Of a stretch of DNA of 12,013 nucleotides, positions 4,732 through 11,600 are shown piece by piece; the stretch's first letter is position 1; each line of letters starts with the position of its first letter. Below the pieces are notes generated by a model, which searched no databases, was not told the origin of the DNA, and worked only from the letters and a program-made list of their open reading frames with translations. The position numbers and the translations under genes are program-made. The DNA is from an uncultured Saprospiraceae bacterium. GTDB taxonomy: Bacteria > Bacteroidota > Bacteroidia > Chitinophagales > Saprospiraceae. The stretch covers positions 1-12,013 of the forward strand of contig CALCSX010000398.1 of NCBI GenBank assembly GCA_937894165.1, read 5' to 3'.

Positions 4732-6297
4732 ATGAAAAACTTCTTTATTTTATTCATTACATTTTTCTTGATCTTAAATGAATCATCTTCTCAAATAGCA
4801 GAAATCTTAGGAATTCGAAAAGTTAATCCCAATAGCATCAGTTCTATTGGTACACGATATGAAACGCAAGGTTATTATGTCTTCTATAAGGTGGAAAAAG
4901 CAAAAAAGGGTTACACTAATTATAAGTTAGATATCTTCAATGATAATTTAGGAATAACTCATTCCATAGATATAATCAAGCCGAATAATGTTTATTTATT
5001 AGAGGGAAAATTCAATGGTACACATTTCTGTTTTTCATTTTTAAATGGTGGTGAAAAGACCATCGATTATGACATATATGACCTAAATGGTAAACTGAGT
5101 GGTAGATCTGTCATAGAGGATATTAATAAGTTTGCCATCAACATTTTAATATCTCAAATGAATTCGGATGACTTTTTCTTGCCTTCTTCTCTGATAGAGG
5201 TTCCAAATAAAGGATTCGTTTATGGTTATTCCGGAAAAGATGATAATAAAAAAATGACATTTGTCATGATCGATAATACTGGTAAGAAGCTATGGCAAAT
5301 TAAATCCAAAGATAATAGTAAGAATATAGAAACTGCGAATTTACTCTATACTGATGAGGAAAATGTAATCTTGACTGTAGAATCAAAAAAAGGCATGAGT
5401 GCAAAGGATTATGAATCAGAATTAAGAATTATTTCTGTCGATGCCGGAAAAGTTGTAAGTAAAACTCAATTTGCTGACAATAATTATTTCAATCTTCCTT
5501 TCGGTGTAGATTATGATCCTGTTGCAGAAAAATACTTTGTATTCGGGGAATATTATGAGAAGAAAAATGGGAAAGCTAATTTTAAAGAAAAGGAAGGTTT
5601 TTTCATGGTTGAAATGGGCAAAGATGGAAAGGAATCAGCGATGAAAAGAATTTCTTGGTTAAATGATTTCAGTCGAAAAATAAAAATTTCTGACAAGGGA
5701 AAAATGGATAATGGGATTGGTATTTTTGTTCATAAGATAATGCGATTACAAGACGGGAAATTTTACATTGTTGCAGAACAATTTAATAAGACTGCCAGTG
5801 GATTAGGAATAGCGGCCGCAGCTATATCAGGCAGCAGATCAAATACTTCTTTGGTAAAAATTTCGATTCTTAATATGATGTTGATAAGATTAAATAGTGA
5901 TTTTACTGTGGATAACATTGAAATAGTTGAAAAACGTAAACAAAATTTTGAGTTGCCGAGGGGTTCGGAGACGGTGAATGAAAATCTATTGGGATTCTAT
6001 GTAAAAAATTATGGTGGTTTCAGTTATGCTTATAGCTCAGTCAATAGATCCAATGATAATTTCACTTCCGTTTATATAGCTAGAGAGAAAGGTACTAAAA
6101 CTGATGAGGATAGTGATTTCTATGCAGGAGTAATGTCATTGGATGAAGAAGAAAATTTAGTGCAATCAAGGGTACAGATGAAGGCAGCTCCTACATGGGC
6201 CTACGTTTTACCTGCCAAATCAGGATATTTAGTAGTTTTCGAATATTTTAAAAAAGAAAAAAAGGCTAAATTTAGAATGGAAAAATTCGATATTTAG
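4732..6297 (+). CDS. Secreted protein of unknown function
   Basis: I do not recognise this 521-residue protein. Residues 1-21 look like a signal peptide (MKNFFILFITFFLILNESSSQ), so it is exported; there is no lipobox cysteine and no later membrane segment apart from a small Ala/Ile-rich stretch near 363-370. Several short beta-rich segments recur loosely: FVYGYSGKDDNKKMTFVMID, then KYFVFGEYYEKKNGK, then GKFYIVAEQFNK, then GYLVVFEYFKKEKK. That pattern would fit a beta-propeller, but this is inference. Lysine content is high. The short 17-bp gap from the M48 gene suggests a shared transcript, so it may be a substrate, partner or regulator of that peptidase. Start at the ATG is clear, preceded by an A-rich leader. 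Confidence 0.75.
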   Translation: MKNFFILFITFFLILNESSSQIAEILGIRKVNPNSISSIGTRYETQGYYVFYKVEKAKKGYTNYKLDIFNDNLGITHSIDIIKPNNVYLLEGKFNGTHFCFSFLNGGEKTIDYDIYDLNGKLSGRSVIEDINKFAINILISQMNSDDFFLPSSLIEVPNKGFVYGYSGKDDNKKMTFVMIDNTGKKLWQIKSKDNSKNIETANLLYTDEENVILTVESKKGMSAKDYESELRIISVDAGKVVSKTQFADNNYFNLPFGVDYDPVAEKYFVFGEYYEKKNGKANFKEKEGFFMVEMGKDGKESAMKRISWLNDFSRKIKISDKGKMDNGIGIFVHKIMRLQDGKFYIVAEQFNKTASGLGIAAAAISGSRSNTSLVKISILNMMLIRLNSDFTVDNIEIVEKRKQNFELPRGSETVNENLLGFYVKNYGGFSYAYSSVNRSNDNFTSVYIAREKGTKTDEDSDFYAGVMSLDEEENLVQSRVQMKAAPTWAYVLPAKSGYLVVFEYFKKEKKAKFRMEKFDI

Positions 6298-6347
6298 TAA
6301 ATTTCAATGACAAATTAATACTGTTACTCTCACATAGTTACTTAGAA

Positions 6348-6374
6348 AGCCGTTTCTACGGTTATTTGTTTTGG
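6348..6374 (+). terminator. Weak candidate terminator after the M48 operon
   Basis: AGCCGT (6348-6353) pairs with ACGGTT (6358-6363, one G-T pair) around a 4-nt loop, followed by a T-rich ATTTGTTTTGG. The stem is short, so the call is tentative. Confidence 0.35.
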
Positions 6375-6451
6375 TTGTACTTAATAATAAGTGACAAAGT
6401 ACGGTTTGGCAATATGTCATGGTAGAGAAACTTATTTTAATTCGAAAATGT

Positions 6452-6468
6452 TGTACCAATATGGTACA
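6452..6468. promoter_or_regulatory. Palindromic operator of the Phd/YefM antitoxin gene
   Basis: TGTACCA (6452-6458) and TGGTACA (6462-6468) form a perfect 7-bp inverted repeat around a 3-nt centre, ending 14 bp before the antitoxin ATG. Phd and YefM antitoxins are known to bind GTAC-containing palindromes (TGTACA cores), so this fits autoregulation. A looser second pair, GTACTT (6377-6382) and AAGTAC (6397-6402), lies upstream. CAAATTTG at 6469-6476 is a possible -7 box directly abutting the operator. Confidence 0.65.
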
Positions 6469-6482
6469 CAAATTTGTAAAAT

Positions 6483-6734
6483 ATGTTGATAATTAGTAGT
6501 AGAGAATTCAGACAAAATCAGAAACGATATTTTGATAAAGTAGACCAAGGTGAGCAAGTAATTGTTCAGCGGGGAAGCGACAAATCTTATATATTAATGC
6601 CGGTGGACAAACAGGATACTTATTTTAATGAGGAAATGATCATGCGTATTAAAGAAAGTTTGATGCAAGCTCGGAATGGAGAATATATTGAAGTGACTTC
6701 ATCAAAAGAACTTAAGGATCTACTTGGCTTATGA
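6483..6734 (+). CDS. Phd/YefM-family antitoxin
   Basis: The 83-residue protein has the Phd/YefM layout. The N-terminal DNA-binding fold (MLIISSREFRQNQKRYFDKV, then GEQVIVQRGSDKSYILMPV, residues 1-41) is followed by a helical, charged tail (50-83, MIMRIKESLMQARNGEYIEV, then SSKELKDLLGL) that would wrap the toxin. It neutralises a Txe/YoeB-type mRNA interferase and represses its own operon by binding the palindrome just upstream. The frame is intact and of normal length. Its stop overlaps the start of the toxin remnant by ATGA (6731-6734), the usual coupling. Because the toxin is broken, this is now effectively an orphan antitoxin. It could still cross-neutralise a related toxin elsewhere in the genome; that is inference. 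Confidence 0.9.
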   Translation: MLIISSREFRQNQKRYFDKVDQGEQVIVQRGSDKSYILMPVDKQDTYFNEEMIMRIKESLMQARNGEYIEVTSSKELKDLLGL

Positions 6735-7008
6735 TATTTAAATTGCGATTTACTCCTAATGTAATTAAGGATCTTGAAAGTCATCGAAAATCCGGAGATT
6801 TGGCAGTTTTACAAAAAATTGAGATTTTATTGGAGGAATAAAAGGTCCATCCAAGATCAGGAATTGGGAAACCGGAGAAGCTAAAATATGACTTACAAGG
6901 ATTGTATTCGCGAAGAATAAATAAGAAACATCGTTAATTTATGAAATTCAATATGATGTTGTAATAGTAATGATTTTAAGTACTTATTCTCATTATGGAG
7001 ATAAATAA
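6731..7008 (+). pseudogene. Broken Txe/YoeB-family toxin
   Basis: From the ATG at 6731 the reading is MIFKLRFTPNVIKDLESHRK and onward, a Txe/YoeB-type start, until an in-frame TAA at 6839-6841 (codon 37). The same frame then continues with KVHPRSGIGKPEKLKYDLQG and LYSRRINKKHR to a second TAA at 6935. Shifting by one base at about 6932-6934 restores LIYEIQYDVVIVMILSTYSHYGDK, ending at a natural stop, 7006-7008. So the gene carries one nonsense change and one apparent single-base deletion. The catalytic residues of this RNase family (Glu in KPEKL, Arg in SRR, the His-Tyr pair in SHYGDK) are all still encoded, so decay looks recent. It would be an mRNA interferase that cuts mRNA on the ribosome. 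Sequencing error is possible but would need two independent errors. Confidence 0.88.
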
Positions 7009-7043
7009 GTTAAAAACGTAGTCAATTCAAATAGCTAAAAATC

Positions 7044-7079
7044 AAGGACTGTCTCAATGGCGGTCCTTTTTTTTATTTT
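7044..7079 (+). terminator. Rho-independent terminator of the antitoxin/toxin unit
   Basis: AAGGAC (7044-7049) pairs with GTCCTT (7063-7068) across a 13-nt loop and runs directly into a tract of eight or more T (from 7067). It lies 36 bp past the end of the toxin remnant. Confidence 0.8.
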
Positions 7080-7139
7080 AAGTAATAAAAAATTAATATT
7101 ATTAAATCCGAAAATCCTTAAACCTTGTCTTAACGATTG

Positions 7140-7151
7140 TTGTTGCAACAA
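7140..7151. promoter_or_regulatory. Perfect 12-bp palindrome upstream of the pirin gene
   Basis: TTGTTGCAACAA is fully self-complementary and ends 21 bp before the pirin ATG, so it would lie at or near the start of the transcript. It could be an operator. I found no good TAnnTTTG box near it. Confidence 0.4.
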
Positions 7152-7172
7152 ATATCAGAAAAAGATCATTAA

Positions 7173-8045
7173 ATGGACAGGAAAGAATTCTTAAAAAAAG
7201 GCTTATTAGGAACGGGCATTTTTGCGCTATCGGGAGCTGCAAGTTCATTAATTAAGAATGATATCGATGAACTTCGAGCCTTAGAGCCAATCGGATTCAA
7301 TCATTTACCTAATTCAAACTCTACTATAATGGACAATATGGTATTTCATAAGGCAGACTCTCGCGGGCTAGCCGATCATGGCTGGTTAAAGTCCAGACAC
7401 ACTTTTAGTTTTGCCAATTATTATAATCCGGAAAGAATGCATTTTGGTGTATTGAGGGTGCTGAATGATGATGTCGTTGCCGGCGGCAGAGGCTTCTCCA
7501 CGCATCCTCATGACAATATGGAAATAATCTCCATTCCTTTAAAAGGAGACTTGGAACATAAGGACAATATGGGCAATGTCACTGTGATTCGAAATGGGGA
7601 TGTTCAAGTGATGAGCGCCGGCACAGGTATTAAACACAGTGAGTATAATAAAAACAAGGAGGAGGCAGTAGAATTTCTCCAAATCTGGTTATTCCCCAAT
7701 AAGAAAAATGTAACCCCTCGCTACGATCAGATGACTTTAAAAGCCGGGGATAGAAAAAACAAACTTCAGACGATAATCAATCCTTATCAAAAGGGCAATG
7801 GGGTATGGATACAACAGGATGCTTGGTTTCTTTTAGGTGATTTAGACGCCGGTATTACAGTGAATCACAATATTCTAAAGTCAGGCAATGGAGTTTATGT
7901 TTTTGTTCTTAGCGGTTCCGTAAAGGTCAATGGGCAAATCATGCAAAAGCGGGACGGTCTGGGTATTTGGGATCTTACCAATTTGGAAATTTCGGCTGTT
8001 TCGAATTCAGAGATCTTGGTAATGGAAGTTCCTATGTCAACATAA
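7173..8045 (+). CDS. Pirin family protein with a Tat-like N-terminal extension
   Basis: The bulk (about 52-290) is a pirin: SRHTFSFANYYNPERMHFG (74-92), then R106-G-F-S-T-H-P-H-D-N-M-E and G-T-G-I-K-H-S-E. The metal ligands H111, H113, H155 and E157 are all present. Pirins are iron-binding bicupin proteins; some are quercetin 2,3-dioxygenases or redox-linked regulators, normally in the cytosol. Here the first 27 residues (MDRKEFLKKGLLGTGIFALS, then GAASSLI) form a charged start and hydrophobic stretch resembling a Tat signal, with R3-K4 in place of the usual R-R. Residues 28-51 link it to the cupin. Export or membrane anchoring is therefore possible but not certain. The second cupin domain (about 200-290) appears complete. 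The gene stands alone, with terminator-bounded DNA on its left and about 600 bp of non-coding DNA on its right. Confidence 0.88.
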   Translation: MDRKEFLKKGLLGTGIFALSGAASSLIKNDIDELRALEPIGFNHLPNSNSTIMDNMVFHKADSRGLADHGWLKSRHTFSFANYYNPERMHFGVLRVLNDDVVAGGRGFSTHPHDNMEIISIPLKGDLEHKDNMGNVTVIRNGDVQVMSAGTGIKHSEYNKNKEEAVEFLQIWLFPNKKNVTPRYDQMTLKAGDRKNKLQTIINPYQKGNGVWIQQDAWFLLGDLDAGITVNHNILKSGNGVYVFVLSGSVKVNGQIMQKRDGLGIWDLTNLEISAVSNSEILVMEVPMST

Positions 8046-8186
8046 ATTGCAATTTGAAATATTCACAATATCCTTACTTGCATAATTAATCCATTCCTTC
8101 CTTCCTTTTTAGATTATTTTTCTATTTCTCCACTAATTAGATTTAATTTTTGAATCTTATAACTATAATTTAATACTTTTTTACAC

Positions 8187-8215
8187 TTGCAATGGAACAT
8201 AAATTGTTATTTTTG
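8187..8215 (+). promoter_or_regulatory. Near-consensus Bacteroidota promoter
   Basis: TTG (8187-8189) and TATTTTTG (8208-8215, exact TAnnTTTG) are separated by 18 nt. Transcription should begin near 8222, over 430 bp before the next start codon. That implies either a long leader or a separate short RNA. Confidence 0.65.
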
Positions 8216-8221
8216 TATTGT

Positions 8222-8390
8222 AATAAGAATACGCACGTAGGACACTGAAGATATTCGGTATTATTTACGGTTTATTGGATGTGAAAGCTCAGTATAATTT
8301 CATTTATAAAGGTCAATTCCAATAAAAACTACACAACTATAAGTCACAGAATTTAAGTCTGTTTTGTGGCTTAATTTCTCATTTATTTAA
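8222..8390 (+). ncRNA. Possible small RNA or long 5' leader with a strong hairpin
   Basis: Downstream of the promoter at 8187-8215 lies a hairpin. TAAGTCACAGAA (8340-8351) pairs along all 12 positions, two of them G-U, with TTTTGTGGCTTA (8362-8373) around a 10-nt loop, and a U-rich stretch follows (ATTTCTCATTTATTT). Promoter plus hairpin plus U-rich tail would define an RNA of about 150-165 nt. No known RNA family is recognised. The hairpin could instead be a weak terminator for the pirin transcript. Confidence 0.35.
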
Positions 8391-8416
8391 AATATTATTA
8401 ATACAAAGTCATATTT

Positions 8417-8509
8417 TTACTACAAATATTTGTATTTTACATGTAGTAAGAAGTTGCATTAAACTATTTATACATGTATAAACAGTTTGAATGTAGATTA
8501 TTATATGTA
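8417..8509. promoter_or_regulatory. Cluster of AT-rich palindromes with repeated TACATGTA
   Basis: Three nested or adjacent structures are visible. The arms TTACTACA (8417-8424) and TGTAGTAA (8442-8449) flank the perfect 14-bp palindrome TACAAATATTTGTA (8421-8434), overlapping it at the left arm. A 28-bp palindrome with one mismatched pair spans 8461-8488 and is centred on TTTATACATGTATAAA. The octamer TACATGTA occurs at 8438-8445 and 8471-8478, and a variant TATATGTA at 8502-8509, spaced 33 and 31 bp, about three helical turns each. Confidence 0.5.
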
Positions 8510-8567
8510 TAAATTTAAAATATATTAATATGATTATGATTTTTATTAATATATAACAGAATAATTT

Positions 8568-8575
8568 TATTTTTG
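8568..8575 (+). promoter_or_regulatory. -7 box proximal to the giant surface-protein gene
   Basis: TATTTTTG matches TAnnTTTG exactly and would start a transcript about 80 nt before the ATG at 8662. No TTG is seen at the expected -33 distance, so the site may need an activator. The palindromes just upstream are candidates for its binding. Confidence 0.45.
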
Positions 8576-8661
8576 CGCTTTGAGCAAAGACTCATTTTAA
8601 ATCATAGTTTTAGAATTAATTTTTTTAATTTTTAGAAGGTGTTGTTAAAAAAAAATAGAGA

Positions 8662-11600
8662 ATGATAATAAGATTTACGTTTACAGAATTATCGATGGTT
8701 TTTAGAAAAATGCTTTCCCTTGTTGGCATAGCTTTCTTAGTGATTTTGTGTCATCTTTCGGGAGAAGCACAAATTACCGGTTCTGTTTTCCGAGACTTTA
8801 ATGGAAATGGAATCCAAGACGACAATGAACCTAATATTGAAGGTGTGTTGGTAAAGGCATTTGATGCATCCGGCGAGGAATGTGGCAATACCCTGACCAC
8901 TGATGAATTGATGGGAACTAATTATGAATTGACGGGCTGCGGAGATGCTGTCGTGCGGGTGGAATTCACAATTCCGCAGGAATATTGTATCAGCAATGGT
9001 CTTGATTTTAGTGGTTTTGGGGGAGATGCTTATGGCAGTGCCGTTCAGTTCACAACCGGGAATGCATTTGATATCAACTTCGCTATTCAAAACCCGGGAG
9101 ATTACAATCAAGGTGCTGAAAATACTTTGGTTTTTACCGGTAGACATACCAATGGAGATCCACTAGCGGGCGGCACTTCTTCCTCAGAAAACTGGTTTGT
9201 AGGTTTTCCTTATACCCATTCCGGCAATATGGATCCCACCTATTCAGTAGATGGTTCGATAATAGGACCTGTATGGGGAGCAGTTTACAGCAAGCAAGCC
9301 GGTAAGATTTTCACTTCTGCCTTAATGAAGAGACATACAGGTTTTGGAGTTTTGGGCAGCGGCGGAATATATTTATTGGAGCCTGAAGGGAATACTTTTT
9401 TAGTTGAATCATTTTACGATATGGACGCTAATGGCCACAGAACCAGAGCCGGCGATGATGCTCCTGAGTATGGTGAAGGTAGTTCATACGAATTAGTAGG
9501 CAGCCCCTCCTCTACTGTTAATTATTTAGGAGCTAATGATCCATTAACAGGATTGCCATCAGGATTTGGAGTCATTGGAACTAATGTAGAAAGAGGATTA
9601 TTAGCAGATAAGGCAGAGCCAAATCACGATCCTGCGGCTTTCGATCAAGTAGGGAAGGTAGGTTTGGGCTCCATGCAAATAAGTGAGGACGGAAAATTCC
9701 TTTTTGTAGTGAATTTGTACAGCAGATTACTATTTAGATTGGAATTAGATGATGCTACCAATCCCACAGAAGTTATTAACGTTACAAGTTATGCCCTTCC
9801 GACTACAGATTGTAATAATGGCGTCTTGAGACCCTTCGGTCTGAAGTTTCACCGAGACAGATTGTATCTAGGTGCTGTTTGTTCCGGTGAAAATGGAGGA
9901 GAAAATATTGTAGATGGCAATACAGATTTAGAAGCCTTTGTATTTCAATTTATTAACCCTACGGAAGATGCACAATTTGTTTCAGATCCCTTAATTTCCT
10001 TTCCTTTAAACTACAGAAAAGGAAAGGCAAGAACAGGTTTCCCTGAAAATGACCAATGGTATACTTGGACAAACAATAGTGATGCTTTATATGCTACCAG
10101 TAACGCGACTCCACCTTCCCGAGGAAGCTACGCGCAGCCTGTTCTTTCGGATATCGATTTTACTGATAGAGGGGATTTAATTATGGCTTTCATGGATAGG
10201 GGCGGACACCAATGGGGACACCAAAACAAAAGATTTTTAGGCAACAGCGAACAGTTGGTTCGATACCAATTGGGCGGTGATGTACTGATAGCAGGTAAAA
10301 ATTGTGATACGGGTTCATTTACACTTGAAAATAATGGATCCTTCAATTCCACCGGGCAGGAATTTACCTCTGATGGTGAAGATAATAATGAAGGACCGGG
10401 CGGAGGAGAGTTTTTCTTCAAAGAATTAAGTGAAGAAATTCACCAAGAGACGCATATGGGCTCCATTGCCACCTTGCCGGGACAAGATCAAGTCTTTAAT
10501 ACTGTCATGAATCCTTTAATTGTATTTTCAGGTGGAACAGTATTGTACTCCACTTCAACCGGCTTGAATTCAAATGAATATCAAATTTATTCCTCTGAGA
10601 ATCTTACGGCGGGCACTTTAGGTAAAGCCAATGGTTTGGGAGACATATCATTTTCTCTCGAAGCTCCACCAATTGAAATTGGTAATTATGTTTGGTTAGA
10701 CAGCAATGGCGATGGTATCCAAACAGCGGATGAACAGGGTATCGATGATGTTACTGTTGAATTGTTTAAAGAGAATGAATTGGTCGGTACTACTCAAACT
10801 TCTAACGGAGGACAATATTATTTCAATGATTCTAATGTTGTTCTTGGAGGAGAATCGGGAATAAAGCCTTTAATGGACTATGAAATTAGAATTCCACTAA
10901 ATCAAACTCCTATTGACACATTAAATCTGACCCTTTCCAATGTTCCACCGATAGGTGGTTCACTTGATGATTATAGCGATAACGATGGCGTCCCGGGTCC
11001 CGGATATGCATTAATTCAAATTACCACAGGGATCGAAGGCGCAAATAATCATACTTACGATTTTGGATTTCAAAATAACTGTCCTGACCCTCTCGAGATT
11101 GAACTTACAACTCAGAATGTCAGCAATTGTGAGGAGAGTGACGGATCAATTACCATTAGTGGTTTAGAGTCAGGAACAATTTATTCCGTATCCTATTACT
11201 TTGATGGAAATCAAGTAGGGCCAAATGACTTAGAAGCCAATGACCAGGGTGAAATAATTTTAGACAATTTAGCTGCCGGAAACTATTCACTGGTTTCGGT
11301 AAATTTAGAGGATTGTACCACCACCGATTTTACGGAACTGGAAATCCTCGATCCTGAAACGCCGGTTTTTGAAGTAAATGGAATCGACCCCGCAGATTGT
11401 GTTGGTGGTAATGGCATAATAAATATTTCAGGTTTAGATCCCAACGCATTCTACGAAGTAGCATATAATTTCGAAGGGAATCCACAAGGATCATTTAATC
11501 TTCAGACCAATGATGACGGAATCATTGTTTTGATGGATTTGGAAATTGGATCTTATACAAATTTCACTGTCACCTCTAACGATTGTGCAGGAGAGTCTCA

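Larger units (their letters stand above)
8046..8661. other. AT-rich non-coding region upstream of the giant surface protein
   Basis: About 616 bp without a credible gene on either strand. It holds a near-consensus promoter (8187-8215), a 12-bp-stem hairpin (8340-8373), a cluster of AT-rich palindromes (8417-8509) and a second exact -7 box (8568-8575). The only short frame in it (ATG at 8192, 18 codons) starts inside the promoter and looks accidental. Confidence 0.75.

Noticed and set aside
6731..6841. Short intact 36-residue protein after the antitoxin
   Set aside because: It ends at a stop codon inside a recognisable toxin frame whose remainder continues downstream, so it is a fragment of a pseudogene rather than a small gene.
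8192..8248. 18-codon frame starting at an ATG in the non-coding region
   Set aside because: It begins within the -33/-7 promoter spacing and would precede its own transcript start.
8737..9147. Minus-strand open frame of 136 codons
   Set aside because: It lies opposite the strongly supported surface-protein frame with signal peptide and SdrD_B domain; its translation shows no recognisable motif.
10128..10421. Minus-strand open frame of 97 codons
   Set aside because: It is antisense to the surface-protein gene, is proline/serine-rich from reversed codons, and has no domain.
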